Shown here piece after piece: positions 26,058-35,088 of a stretch of DNA of 55,498 nucleotides. The first letter of the stretch is position 1. Each line of letters starts with the position of its first letter. The stretch comes from CAYRSS01 sp964426945. Lineage in GTDB: Bacteria; Planctomycetota; Phycisphaerae; UBA1845. The notes beneath the pieces are model-generated. The model worked only from the letters and a program-made list of their open reading frames with translations. It ran no database searches and was not told the origin of the DNA. The stretch covers positions 1 through 55,498 of the forward strand of contig CAYRSS010000025.1 in the NCBI GenBank assembly GCA_964426945.1, in the 5' to 3' direction. A program made the position numbers and the translations under genes.

Positions 26058-27128
26058 GTGCAGGACACCCCGATCTTGGCCGACCTTCGCCTGTCTCAAC
26101 TCTGCCGCGTGCTCGCGGGTCATCGGCTGTCTGCCGAACTCGAAGGGGAGGACCGCGTCATCCGCGCGGTCAACACGATCGAGGACGCGGGGGCGGGCGA
26201 GATCACCTTCCTGTCGAACCCGAAGTACATCGACGCCGCGCAGAAGACCCGCGCGTCGGCGATCATCGCCGCCCCGGGCGTGAGCCTGCCGGCGGGCATG
26301 CCGGTGGTCCGCTGCCGCGATCCCTACGCCGCGGTCACCGTGTCGATCGTCGCGATTCACGGCTACCGCAGACACCCGGCGTGGGGGGTGAGCGAGCGAG
26401 CCACGATCGATCCCTCCGCGAAGATCGGCCCCGGCGCTAACATCGCCCCCGGCGCCACCGTCGGTGAGGGGGCGGTCATCGGCGAAAACGTGACGCTCTA
26501 TCCCGGCGCGTTCGTCGGGCCGCGGGCGCGGCTGGGCAACGACTGCACGCTTTATCCCAACGTGGTCGTGTACGACGACTGCGAGATCGGCCACCGCGTC
26601 ACGCTGCACGCGGGCACGGTCGTCGGGCAGGACGGGCTGGGCTATGCCCCGGTCGAAGGGAAGTGGATCAAGATCCCGCAGGTGGGGCGGACGATCCTCG
26701 GCGACGACGTCGAGGTCGGTGCGAACTGCGCGATCGACCGCGCGACACTGGGGCGGACGGTGGTCGGGGCGGGCACGAAATTCGGCAACGTCATCGTCAT
26801 CGGCCACGGCAGCAAGATCGGCGAGGACTGCCTGTTTGTCGGGCTGGTGGGCATCGCCGGCTCGGTGACCATCGGCCGCCACTGCACCTTCGGCGGACAG
26901 ACGGGCACCGTGGGCCATGTGACCATCGGCAACGACGTGTCGGTGGCCGCCCAGAGCGGCGTGAGCCGCGACGTGGCTGATGGCGAACAGCTCTTCGGCT
27001 CGCCCGCAATGCCGCTGGCCATCGGCCGACGGGTGGCGGTTTCGCAGGAGAAGCTGCCCGACATGCTCAAGCGGCTGCGCGACCTGGAGCGCGAGGTCGA
27101 GGCGCTCAAGCGGACGCTCGCGTCGTAG
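26058..27128 (+). CDS. lpxD: UDP-3-O-acylglucosamine N-acyltransferase
   Basis: LpxD adds the second acyl chain in lipid A synthesis, which implies an outer membrane with LPS or lipid A-like lipids. The N-terminal uridine-binding domain (EITFLSNPKYIDAAQKTRAS) is followed by a left-handed beta-helix of hexapeptides (IDPSAKIGPGANIAPGATV). Catalytic His is in VIVIGHGSKIGEDC, and the C-terminal helix is present. The start is uncertain: GTG 26058 gives 356 aa, near the usual 340. TTG 26076 is also in frame, and an upstream ATG pair at 25992/25995 is less likely. No lpxA, lpxC or fabZ neighbours are present. Confidence 0.92.
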   Translation: MQDTPILADLRLSQLCRVLAGHRLSAELEGEDRVIRAVNTIEDAGAGEITFLSNPKYIDAAQKTRASAIIAAPGVSLPAGMPVVRCRDPYAAVTVSIVAIHGYRRHPAWGVSERATIDPSAKIGPGANIAPGATVGEGAVIGENVTLYPGAFVGPRARLGNDCTLYPNVVVYDDCEIGHRVTLHAGTVVGQDGLGYAPVEGKWIKIPQVGRTILGDDVEVGANCAIDRATLGRTVVGAGTKFGNVIVIGHGSKIGEDCLFVGLVGIAGSVTIGRHCTFGGQTGTVGHVTIGNDVSVAAQSGVSRDVADGEQLFGSPAMPLAIGRRVAVSQEKLPDMLKRLRDLEREVEALKRTLAS

Positions 27129-27210
27129 TGCGGCGAGCGGCATCCACCCCCGCGATGCCGGAAGCCCTTTCGTCTGCCCGCCTCATCACAGCTGCTCCGG
27201 AGATTCTCCC

Positions 27211-28677
27211 ATGACCTCTCCCTCCTCATCCACCGACCGACAGCGTCCCTCGATCTGGAAAATCCTCGGGCTCATCGGCCTGAGCATCGTGGGGCTGTGC
27301 GTGATCGGCGTCTGCGTCGCCGGCGAGCGGGCCACCCGGCAATGGCAGGCCTACCTCGAACGGCAACGCGAGAAGGGCGAGCCGATGACCCTCGCCGAAC
27401 TCAACGCGGCGCTGCGCCCGACCGAGACAGGCGAGACCGTCGCCTCGTGGCTGGAACGATCGGAGGGCAGCCTGAATTCCATTCCGGGCTTCGGCCTCGC
27501 GAGCGACCTGGCCCCGGGCCACGAGCGGCGGATGGACCGTAGCAAGCTCGCCCAAGCCAGGGCGATGCTCGGGGACCATGCCGACCTGCTGGCGGAAATG
27601 AAAACGCTCGCGAGTCTGCCTTCGGGGCGGATCCCCGTGCAACCGCCCGCGGACTGGACGGCGTTCATGCTGCCCGACCTGATCCACGTCCGCAGCGCGC
27701 GAAGCCTCCTGCGCATCCGCGCGTACGTCCACCTCGCGGATGGGGAAGCGAAGCAGGCCGTCCGTACGATCGATCCGCTGTTTGCTATCGGCGGCGTGCT
27801 TCAGCCGGCGCCGATTCTGTATCAGCATCTGGTGAGTCTGTCGGTCGATGCCGGGGCGCTGGAACTCATTCAGGATGCGCTCCATGTCGCGACGCTTGAC
27901 GATGCCACCCTGCAGCACCTCTCTTCGCAGGTGCGACAGCGTGAGACGCGTCTCTCGATCGTCTGGGCGCTGCGCGGCGAGCGTTCTCTGGCCGCCGCGA
28001 TCATCGACGACCCGGCGGCCTTCGACCTCTTCGGCCAGCCGAGCAACGCGGTGAGCAGCTTTGCCGAACGGATGACCGCGCGAACCTTCGTCGTCCGCGG
28101 CAACCAACGGCGCATGACTGAGTACATGGATCGGCTCATCGCGGTCGCCGACGACCCCGAGGCCCTGCTCGAAGCGGCCCGGGACATGCACGGCCCGGGG
28201 CGGGGCTCACGGCTGTACAGGTTTACCACGGAACAGCTGGCGCCATCGGTCGCGCGTGTCTGCGAGCTGCATGTCCGCCTGATCGTCAACCTGCGCACGG
28301 CGGACGCGGCGATCGCCGCGGAGCGCTTTCGCCTGGCGCACGGCCGGTTTCCGGCCGAGTTGGCCGAGCTGGTGCCCGACTACCTCCCGGCCGTGCCGGA
28401 GGACCCCTACACCGGCGATCCGCTCAAGCTGGTGAGCGACGAGGAAGGAATCACCGTCTATGCCGTGGGCGAAGGGGGCGACAATCAAGGCCGGCTGTAC
28501 GCCCCCCGGAACAGCGGCGTGACGGTCGACGTCGGCTATCGCCTGCTGCATCCAGCGCTGCGCGGGCTCACCTTCTTCGACCCAGAGCCCGAGCCCGAAG
28601 AGGCGCCGATGCCGCCCGCCCCGCCGCTGACCGTCGTTCCCGACGATCTCACCGGCGCGGCCGACAAGGAGCCCTGA
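27211..28677 (+). CDS. Membrane-anchored hypothetical protein, 488 aa
   Basis: One N-terminal membrane segment (ILGLIGLSIVGLCVIGVCVA) follows a short polar leader, so the bulk is probably periplasmic. The long central part is helical (RETRLSIVWALRGERSLAA). The last 150 residues have AERFRLAHGRFPAELAELVP and PEDPYTGDPLKLVSDEEG, a motif seen at the end of many planctomycete proteins of unknown function. It ends Pro/Glu-rich. The ATG at 27211 has a GGAG about 10 bases upstream. It follows lpxD by 82 bases in the same direction and could be cotranscribed. No enzymatic motif recognised. Confidence 0.75.
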   Translation: MTSPSSSTDRQRPSIWKILGLIGLSIVGLCVIGVCVAGERATRQWQAYLERQREKGEPMTLAELNAALRPTETGETVASWLERSEGSLNSIPGFGLASDLAPGHERRMDRSKLAQARAMLGDHADLLAEMKTLASLPSGRIPVQPPADWTAFMLPDLIHVRSARSLLRIRAYVHLADGEAKQAVRTIDPLFAIGGVLQPAPILYQHLVSLSVDAGALELIQDALHVATLDDATLQHLSSQVRQRETRLSIVWALRGERSLAAAIIDDPAAFDLFGQPSNAVSSFAERMTARTFVVRGNQRRMTEYMDRLIAVADDPEALLEAARDMHGPGRGSRLYRFTTEQLAPSVARVCELHVRLIVNLRTADAAIAAERFRLAHGRFPAELAELVPDYLPAVPEDPYTGDPLKLVSDEEGITVYAVGEGGDNQGRLYAPRNSGVTVDVGYRLLHPALRGLTFFDPEPEPEEAPMPPAPPLTVVPDDLTGAADKEP

Positions 28678-28783
28678 CACCCCGTGGGAAGATCAGCCCG
28701 CGTGAGATAGGGTCCATCCGAGAGTCGGTCGCGAACCGTCGGCGATTCTGCTCGGCTTGAATCAATCGCGATCCATGCTGTTT

Positions 28784-28978
28784 CCGCCCGAAGGGCGCAC
28801 GATCGTAGCCCGGGAGTTCACTCCCGGGTCAGACGATCCCTATCAACTTCCGCCCGGAGGGCGGACGAATCGTCGCGAAATTCATGGCCGCCTCGTGCGC
28901 CCTCCGGGCGCGCCACGGGGGAAAACCGTGCCTACCGTGGATTGAAATCCACGGCTACGAACGCGCGCCCTCCGGGCG
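28784..28978. repeat. Cluster of short palindromes
   Basis: At least six perfect or near-perfect palindromes follow each other: CCGCCCGAAGGGCG (28784), CCCGGGAGTTCACTCCCGGG (28809-28828), CCGCCCGGAGGGCGG (28850), GCGCCCTCCGGGCGC (28897), CACGG...CCGTG (about 28915-28930), CCGTGGATTGAAATCCACGG (28935-28954) and GCGCCCTCCGGGCG (28965). They fill a gap of about 410 bases with no gene, ahead of the ECF sigma gene. The type resembles multi-unit REP elements of planctomycetes and others; this is inferred. Confidence 0.8.
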
Positions 28979-29087
28979 AAGACGGCCTGCTCAACGTATC
29001 TTACTTTCCGAAAGGCCGTGGATTCGCCACCAGCTTGAGGATGCGCCGCGTGAGACACTTCCCCCCCACCGGCCACTACTACCGCGG

Positions 29088-29687
29088 ATGGCCATTCCCG
29101 TGACGACAGACGCGCACCACGCCGCGACCGAGCCGGCCGACGACGCCGTGGCGAAAGCCCGCGCCGGCGACCAGGCTGCGCAGGCGGCGTTATACCGGCG
29201 GTACGTCGCCCTCGTGGCCGCGTACTGCCGAACGGCCGCCCGCGAGCCGGCCGCCGCGGCGGACCTGGTGCATGAGAGTTTCCTGCGGGCGTTCACCCGC
29301 TTGCCGGCGCTGCGACGCGACGACCGCTTCGCGGCCTGGCTGATCGGTGTGACGCGGCGCGTCTGCCGCGAGTGGCTGCGGGCAAATCGGCGATATCGCC
29401 GGCGCCTGCAGATCGCCCGCGAGCTGACCCCGCGGGGCGATCAGGCCGCCGGCCACACGTCGGGGCGGCCCGACGCCGAGGCCGACGAACGCCGCGACCG
29501 GCTGTACGACGCTCTGGCCGGGCTGCCCCATCGCGAGCGGCTCGCCCTGCACGCGATGTACGCCTTCGACGGTGACATCGAGCGCGTCTGCGAACTGCTG
29601 CCTTGCTCGCGGGCGACGGCCTACCGCGTCGTCGCCCGGGCTCGTGACCGACTGACCCACATGCTGGGCGATACGGAGCACGCATGA
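29088..29687 (+). CDS. ECF-type RNA polymerase sigma factor, 199 aa
   Basis: Region 2 is at about residues 22-95 (DQAAQAALYRRYVALVAAYC, LVHESFLRAFTRLPAL, FAAWLIGVTRRVCREWLR). Region 4 is at about 140-190 (DALAGLPHRERLALHAMYAF, a helix-turn-helix with SRATAYRVVARARDRL). Size and layout fit an extracytoplasmic-function sigma factor. ATG 29088 is preferred because it starts just before region 2. Its stop overlaps the next gene's ATG by four bases (ATGA), so it is cotranscribed with a zinc-finger anti-sigma factor that likely holds it inactive. Confidence 0.88.
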   Translation: MAIPVTTDAHHAATEPADDAVAKARAGDQAAQAALYRRYVALVAAYCRTAAREPAAAADLVHESFLRAFTRLPALRRDDRFAAWLIGVTRRVCREWLRANRRYRRRLQIARELTPRGDQAAGHTSGRPDAEADERRDRLYDALAGLPHRERLALHAMYAFDGDIERVCELLPCSRATAYRVVARARDRLTHMLGDTEHA

Positions 29688-31021
29688 TGACCTGTCCCCC
29701 GCGGGAAATCTGGACGCGGCTTTCGCTGGGCGAATTCGCCGGCGAAGCGGCCGCACGGCTTCACGACCATGCGGCCGGTTGCCCGGCGTGTGCTGCCCAC
29801 CGCGCGGCGGCCGAGCACCAGCATCAACAGCTCCGCGACCTGCACCGAGCGGCCGTCGCGGATGTCGATACGAATCGTCTCTGGAACTCCCTCGCCGCGT
29901 CGCCCGCCGCGCCCGCGACCACCGCGTCGCCGCGTATGAGCCGATCGGCGCCAACTTCGATCTGGAGAAACGTCATCATGAAACACCCTCGAAGAGCTCT
30001 GTCTGCCGCCGTCCTGTTGCCGGCCGCGTGCGTGGCCATCGCTGTGCTGCTGCTGGCCGATGTCGGTTCGACGGCCGCCTTCGCCCGCGTCCAGCACCGC
30101 CTCGGCGAGGTCCGCACGGTCGTCTGCCGCTTCCGCACCGGCGTGACCGACCTCGACCGGAAGGAAACGACCAACTACGCACGGCTCTACTTCTCGAAGG
30201 ATCGCCAGCGGCACGATTCCTACGTTGACGGCCAGCGCATCGGCCAGATCTACGTCTCGAACGACGGCCCGACGGTGCATGTGACGGCCACGGCCACCTA
30301 CGTCATCCAGGATGCGCAGCGCGCCCACGTGACGGACCGGCTGCAATGGCTGGACGGCCTGCGCACGCTGCCCGCGGGTGAGGCGAAACCACAGGGCGAA
30401 GAAATCCTGGACGACCGCAAGGTGCTGGTCTTCGAGGTGCCGATTGTCGGCGGAACGCTGTGGGTCGACCCGGCCACACAGTTGCCGATGCGCTATGTCG
30501 TCGGGCCCGGCGCGGTCCTCGCGGAGGAAGGCTACGCCGTATACGACGAGTTTCAGTGGGACGTCACCCTCGACGAGGACGAATTCGTGCCGAAGCCCGA
30601 TGGTCCCACGCACGACATCAAAGCCCCCCCGCGCGGCGAGGCAGGCGTCATCGAAGCCCTGCGGTTCTTCGCGGAGAAGGGCAACGGCACGTTTCCAAAC
30701 TCGCTGGCATGCGAAGACGTGGTCGATGAGCTCGCCAGGCTTACCGCGTACTACGGCAGCGTGGAGCCGATCGATGAGTACGCCGCACGAACCGGCCAGG
30801 CGAACGTCTATCTCGGATCGGCGTGTCTCTTCGTCCGCGGCCTGGCGCAGGCCGGGCGCGAACCGGCCTACCACGGCGCCGGAGTGCGGCTGGGCGACGA
30901 ACGCACGATCATCCTCGAGTGGACGCTGGACACGGGCGAACGGCGACAGATCCGCGGCGACCTGACCGCGCACACCACGCCGGTCGCTGGCGCTATTGAA
31001 TCACGCACCGGTCAGCCATGA
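29684..31021 (+). CDS. Anti-sigma factor with zinc-finger, membrane span and large exported domain, 445 aa
   Basis: The cytoplasmic N-terminus holds the ZAS motif LHDHAAGCPAC (His-x3-Cys-x2-Cys), which binds ECF sigma factors. A single membrane segment lies at about residues 107-127 (RALSAAVLLPAACVAIAVLL). About 310 exported residues follow, beta-rich and LolA-like (TNYARLYFSKDRQRHDSYVD, LWVDPATQLPMRYVVGPGAV). ATGA overlap with the sigma gene indicates translational coupling. The very large sensor-side domain is unusual and may read an envelope state. What it senses is unknown. Confidence 0.85.
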   Translation: MMTCPPREIWTRLSLGEFAGEAAARLHDHAAGCPACAAHRAAAEHQHQQLRDLHRAAVADVDTNRLWNSLAASPAAPATTASPRMSRSAPTSIWRNVIMKHPRRALSAAVLLPAACVAIAVLLLADVGSTAAFARVQHRLGEVRTVVCRFRTGVTDLDRKETTNYARLYFSKDRQRHDSYVDGQRIGQIYVSNDGPTVHVTATATYVIQDAQRAHVTDRLQWLDGLRTLPAGEAKPQGEEILDDRKVLVFEVPIVGGTLWVDPATQLPMRYVVGPGAVLAEEGYAVYDEFQWDVTLDEDEFVPKPDGPTHDIKAPPRGEAGVIEALRFFAEKGNGTFPNSLACEDVVDELARLTAYYGSVEPIDEYAARTGQANVYLGSACLFVRGLAQAGREPAYHGAGVRLGDERTIILEWTLDTGERRQIRGDLTAHTTPVAGAIESRTGQP

Positions 31022-31057
31022 TCCGGGCCGCCTATCGAGTCGAGGCGGCGGCGGGCG

Positions 31058-32158
31058 CTACCAGCCTTCGGGCAGTTTGAAGTCGGCGATGAACACCTGG
31101 GCCTCGTCGAGCCCGCCGCGCTTCGAGGTCCACATCAGTTTGCGGCCGTCGGGGCTGAAGACCGGCAGGCCGTCGAAGGTGTCGTCGAAGGTGATCCGCG
31201 CCGTGCGCTTGCCGTCGGGCGACATGAGCAGCAGGTCGTAGTTGGGCCGCCCCCCGCGCGAATAAGCCTCGTGGTCCGCCTGGGTGAAGATGAAGAAGCG
31301 GCCCGACGGATGCCAGTAGGGGCACCAGTTGAAGATGGGGTTGTCGGTGAGGGCCCGATCGTTGCCGCCTTTCGCGTCGACCATGCGGATCTGCAGATTC
31401 TGCTTGCCGTCGCCGCGACGATCGCCGCGGTAGAGGATCGTCTTGCCGTCGGGCGAGAAGAAGGGGCCGCCGTCGTAGCCCTCGCCGTAGGTCAGGCGGC
31501 GCGGATCCGAGCCGTCGGCGTTCATGACGTAGATCTCCAGATCGCCGTCGCGCTGCGAGGTGAACACGATCTGCGAGCCGTCGGGTGAGTAGGCGCACTC
31601 CGCGTCGTAGCCCGGCGCGTCGGTGAGGCGCTTGAGATTCCCGCCCTCGACGTCGGCCTCGAACACGTCCATGTGCTCATCGAAAGCCCATTCGTAGCCG
31701 CCGCCCTTCTTCTCCGCCGGCTTGTCGTCGCCCGGGGCGAGGTGGCTCGACGCGAAGATCACCTTGCGGCCGTCGGGGCGGAAGTAGGCACAGGTGCAGC
31801 CGCCGCGGCCGGTGCTGATCATCCGCACCTGGCGCGTGGCGAGGTCCATAGTGTAGATCTGGTAGCGATCGTCCCCCTTGCGGTGCTCGGGCACGGCCTG
31901 GAAGACGATCATCTTCGCGTCGGGGGAGAAGTACGCCTCGCCCGCCTTGACGAAGCCCATGTCCGCGAACGTGAGCTGCGTGATGTTGGCGAGGTACCGC
32001 GCTTCGTCGCCGACCGGGTCGAGGGTCTTGCGCGGCTCGGTGGCGGGCTTCTCCTCCGCACGGGCCGGCGCGACAACCGACAGCGTCAGCCAGGCGCAGG
32101 CCGCCACGGCCGCGACGAACAGGACCCACGATTCTCGACGACCGGGCTGCGGGCTCAT
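31058..32158 (-). CDS. Secreted TolB/PD40-type beta-propeller protein, 366 aa
   Basis: A signal peptide (FVAAVAACAWLTLSVVAPARA) is followed by PD40 repeats. Each has a sequence like YSPDGSQIVFTSQRDGDLEIY; about six are visible between residues 70 and 360, making a beta-propeller. Such proteins are periplasmic or secreted, often protein-binding, and resemble the TolB C-terminal domain or the propellers of S9 peptidases, but no peptidase domain is attached. It ends close to the anti-sigma gene stop (convergent, 36 bases). Function inferred only in general terms. Confidence 0.85.
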   Translation of the reverse strand: MSPQPGRRESWVLFVAAVAACAWLTLSVVAPARAEEKPATEPRKTLDPVGDEARYLANITQLTFADMGFVKAGEAYFSPDAKMIVFQAVPEHRKGDDRYQIYTMDLATRQVRMISTGRGGCTCAYFRPDGRKVIFASSHLAPGDDKPAEKKGGGYEWAFDEHMDVFEADVEGGNLKRLTDAPGYDAECAYSPDGSQIVFTSQRDGDLEIYVMNADGSDPRRLTYGEGYDGGPFFSPDGKTILYRGDRRGDGKQNLQIRMVDAKGGNDRALTDNPIFNWCPYWHPSGRFFIFTQADHEAYSRGGRPNYDLLLMSPDGKRTARITFDDTFDGLPVFSPDGRKLMWTSKRGGLDEAQVFIADFKLPEGW

Positions 32159-32242
32159 CGAACCCCCTCCTTCTGTGCGGCGAAACTTCTTAACTCACAC
32201 CCCTTCGCAGTTTCCGGCCTCGCCGGTCGATTGGCAACCCGA

Positions 32243-32905
32243 TCAGGGGAAGCCCTGCTCGCCGATGAGCCGGACGAACCGGCACGGCAGCAGCGGCTCC
32301 TGCACCGTGCCCGCCGCCGTCCGACGGATCCGCACGAGCACCTGTTCATCCCCCTCGCCGACCGGTGCCACCAGCAGCCCGCCTTCGCCGAGCTGGGCGG
32401 TCAGGGCCGGGGGCACGCGCGGCGCCGCCGCGGTCACCACGATCCGGTCGTATGGCGCGTGCGCCGGCCAGCCGACGCTCCCGTCGCCGCAGTGATACTC
32501 GATGTTGTCGTAGCCCAGACTATCCAGCAGCGCCCGGGCAGCCTGCTGCAGCGGTGCGAGACGTTCGACGGTGTACACGCGGGCGACGATCGTGGCGAGC
32601 ACGCCCGCCTGGTAGCCGCTGCCGGTGCCAATCTCGAGCACGCGGCACGCCGCATCCAGTCGCAGCGCCTGGGTCATGTAGGCCACCATGAACGGCTGGC
32701 TGATGCTCTGCCCCAGTTCGATGGGCAGCGCGTGATCGGCCAGGGCGCACGCCTGCTGCGCGGCCGGTACGAATCGCTCGCGCGGCACCGTGGTCATCGC
32801 CGCGAGCACGGCCTCGTCGACGATGCCGCGCGACTGAAGCTGCTCGCGCACCATGCGCAGCCGCTCGGGAGGTATCGATCCGGGTTGACTCTCGTGCCTG
32901 GTCAT
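32243..32905 (-). CDS. pcm: Protein-L-isoaspartate O-methyltransferase
   Basis: This enzyme repairs proteins damaged at Asn/Asp by methylating isoaspartate with SAM. At 220 aa it is typical length. The motifs are clear: MTTVPRERFVPAAQQACALA, then LGQSISQPFMVAYMTQAL, the SAM-binding VLEIGTGSGYQAGVLA and the post-I VYTVERL. The final QLGEGGLLVAPVGE completes it. It lies 29 bases downstream of the aldo-keto reductase gene, in the same direction, so the two may be cotranscribed. ATG 32905 gives the full conserved N-terminus. Confidence 0.95.
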   Translation of the reverse strand: MTRHESQPGSIPPERLRMVREQLQSRGIVDEAVLAAMTTVPRERFVPAAQQACALADHALPIELGQSISQPFMVAYMTQALRLDAACRVLEIGTGSGYQAGVLATIVARVYTVERLAPLQQAARALLDSLGYDNIEYHCGDGSVGWPAHAPYDRIVVTAAAPRVPPALTAQLGEGGLLVAPVGEGDEQVLVRIRRTAAGTVQEPLLPCRFVRLIGEQGFP

Positions 32906-32934
32906 GACGTGATCGCGGCGCCGCTCGGGCAGGA

Positions 32935-33978
32935 CTACGCCGACACGCGATCGAGCTCGCGCAGCTCGTCATCCCGCAGCGGACCCGCATCAAGGCAGCG
33001 CAGATTCTCTTCGAGCTGCGCAACGCGACTGGCGCCGATGATCACGCTGGTGACGCGCGGATCGCGCAGGCACCACGCCAGCGCCAACTGGGCGGGTGTC
33101 TGGCCGCGTCGCTTCGCCACCCCGCTGATCACCTCCACGCGGGCCTTCACCTCGTCGGTGAGCCGGTCCGCCGTCAGATAGCCATGCGGCTTGGCGATCC
33201 GCGAGTCTGACGGCACACCACCCGCGTACCGCCCGCCGAGCATCCCCTGCGCCAGCGGTGAAAACACGACACAGCCAATGCCTTCGTCCGCCAACACGTC
33301 GAGCAGGCTGGCCTCTGCGCCCTTCGGCCCGTCCGACTCCGCGGCCAGCGCCACGGGGCGCTCGATCCAGCGCTCCATGAGATTGTATTTCGGTTGATGG
33401 ACGAGGCACGGCGTCCCCGATGCTCTCAGCGTCGCCGCGGCACGGGCGGTCAGGGGAGCATCGTAGGAGGAAATGCCCGCGTACAGCGCCTTGCCCGAAC
33501 GCACCGCAGCGTCGAGAGCGCCCATGGTCTCGGTCAGCGGAGTCTCGGGATCCGGACGATGCGAGTAGAAGATGTCAACGTAGGGCAGCCCGAGACGGCG
33601 GAGGCTGGCATCGAGGCTGCTGAGCAGGTACTTGCGCGAGCCCCACTCGCCGTAGGGCCCTGGCCACATGAGGTAGCCCGCCTTGGTGGCGACGACGATC
33701 TCGTCTCGATAAGCGGCGAGGTCTTCCCGGAGGATCCGGCCGAAGGTCTCCTCGGCCGCACCGGGCGGCGGGCCGTAGTTGTTGGCCAGGTCGAAGTGGG
33801 TGACGCCGAGGTCAAACGCCCGCAGGCACAGCCGCCGCGCCGTGGAGAAGTCGTCCACGCCGCCGAAATTGTGCCACAGGCCCAAGGACACGACCGGCAG
33901 TTTCAGCCCGCTGCGACCGCAGCGGCGAAACGCCATCGTGTCGTACCGCCCGGAAGCGGCTTGGTAGGCGGTGCTCAT
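32935..33978 (-). CDS. Aldo/keto reductase, YghZ-like, 347 aa
   Basis: An NADPH-dependent (beta/alpha)8 oxidoreductase. Catalytic tetrad: Asp and Tyr in HFDLANNYGPPPGAAEETFG, Lys in VVATKAGYLMWPGPYGEWGS, His in DIFYSHRPDP. The GPYGEWGSRKYL block and YNLMERWIE match the L-glyceraldehyde-3-phosphate reductase (YghZ/GpR) subgroup. The C-terminal cofactor site is SVIIGASRVAQLEENL. Start ATG 33978 gives a normal N-terminus; a longer open frame upstream is unlikely to be coding. Confidence 0.9.
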   Translation of the reverse strand: MSTAYQAASGRYDTMAFRRCGRSGLKLPVVSLGLWHNFGGVDDFSTARRLCLRAFDLGVTHFDLANNYGPPPGAAEETFGRILREDLAAYRDEIVVATKAGYLMWPGPYGEWGSRKYLLSSLDASLRRLGLPYVDIFYSHRPDPETPLTETMGALDAAVRSGKALYAGISSYDAPLTARAAATLRASGTPCLVHQPKYNLMERWIERPVALAAESDGPKGAEASLLDVLADEGIGCVVFSPLAQGMLGGRYAGGVPSDSRIAKPHGYLTADRLTDEVKARVEVISGVAKRRGQTPAQLALAWCLRDPRVTSVIIGASRVAQLEENLRCLDAGPLRDDELRELDRVSA

Positions 33979-34046
33979 GCCCGGCGGTCTACCGCGCCGT
34001 CCGGCCGGGGGCAACGGCACATCCGACGACGCGGACCGCCCGCCGA

Positions 34047-34208
34047 CTACAGATTCTGGAGGATCGCCACCGCGCCCGCGGCCGTCACACCCAGGAAGAC
34101 AGTCTGCACGATGGTGAAAAACTGCTCCGTGGCGCAGCCAGTCGCCTGGAAGAGCATTCCGCCCATGACGGCCAGCGACGCGAAGCGGTAGAAGGAGGAA
34201 CGTCTCAT
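34047..34208 (-). CDS. Small lipoprotein, 53 aa
   Basis: The 53-residue product starts MRRSSFYRFASLAVMGGMLF. It has a lipobox QATGC and a second hydrophobic stretch, FFTIVQTVFLGVTAAGAVAI, ending LQNL. GGGAGC lies about 10 bases before the ATG. Similar tiny lipoproteins with this QATGC...FLGVTAAGAVAILQNL pattern occur in planctomycete genomes, to my knowledge without a known role. Not conserved enough for a name. Confidence 0.65.
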   Translation of the reverse strand: MRRSSFYRFASLAVMGGMLFQATGCATEQFFTIVQTVFLGVTAAGAVAILQNL

Positions 34209-34419
34209 GAAGCGAAGCTCCCTGCGGACGACCAACGGCACGAGGGAGCAGCCCTCGTCGCAGCGTCGCGCGGCATCCCGGTGACCCTCAGCGGGCCGCC
34301 CGGCGGCGACCCGACGCGTCCGCGGCGGACGCGAGGCGAGGAGTGTAGCGCGCCGCGCCCGGCGACGCAAAGCGCGGCGGACGGGTCGCCGCAACCGCTG
34401 GCGGGGGTATCATGCCCCC

Positions 34420-35088
34420 ATGGCCGACCCCGGCGACCTCGCTTCCAAGACCCTCTGGGCCCGCGGCGGCAAGCGGGTCTTCGACGTCGCCGTCGCCGCG
34501 GTGCTCGTGCTCATCACGATGCCCGCGTGGCTGCCCGCGGCGCTGCTGATCAAGCTCACCAGCCGCGGCCCGCTCTTCTTCCTGCAGGACCGGGCCGGGC
34601 AGCACGGGCAGATCTTCCGTCCGTACAAGTTTCGCACCATGCGCGGCGGACGCACGCCCGACCCCACCGAACTCGTTCCGCTTGACCATCCGGAAGTCAC
34701 GGCGATCGGCCGGTGGCTGCGACGCCTCAAGATCGACGAGCTGCCGCAGTTGCTCAACGTCCTGTCGGGCGAGATGTCGCTGGTGGGTCCGAGACCGACG
34801 CTGCCCGACCAGGTGGCGGCCTACGACACATTCCGCCGCCAGCGCCTGCTGATTCGCCCGGGGCTGACCGGCCTCGCACAGGTGCACGGCAACACCACCA
34901 TTCCGTGGGACGAGCGAATCCTGTTCGACATTGCCTATGTTCGCCGCAGCCGCCTGTCGCTCGACCTCTGGATTCTCTGGCGGACGATCCTGGTGATCGT
35001 CCTCGGCGAATCGAGCCTGACCTGTCCCTTCGGCCAAAGCCGGTTTGCCGGATGGGTGACGCCGCCGGCTTCCTACTACCCCTCGTGA
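34420..35088 (+). CDS. Bacterial sugar transferase (polyprenol-phosphate phosphoglycosyltransferase), 222 aa
   Basis: A PglC/WcaJ-type small monotopic enzyme that loads the first sugar phosphate onto undecaprenyl phosphate to start a surface glycan. A re-entrant N-terminal membrane segment (VFDVAVAAVLVLITMPAWLP) is followed by PYKFRTMRGG. The conserved LKIDELPQLLNVLSGEMSLV has the catalytic Asp-Glu, and VGPRP follows. It lacks the extra N-terminal spans of the larger WcaJ forms. It stands alone here, though the GDP-fucose and glycosyltransferase genes nearby are in the same pathway class. Confidence 0.92.
   Translation: MADPGDLASKTLWARGGKRVFDVAVAAVLVLITMPAWLPAALLIKLTSRGPLFFLQDRAGQHGQIFRPYKFRTMRGGRTPDPTELVPLDHPEVTAIGRWLRRLKIDELPQLLNVLSGEMSLVGPRPTLPDQVAAYDTFRRQRLLIRPGLTGLAQVHGNTTIPWDERILFDIAYVRRSRLSLDLWILWRTILVIVLGESSLTCPFGQSRFAGWVTPPASYYPS

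Noticed and set aside
28784..28978. CRISPR array or tRNA cluster
   Set aside because: Palindromes are of different length and core with no regular spacer, and no tRNA arm consensus is present.
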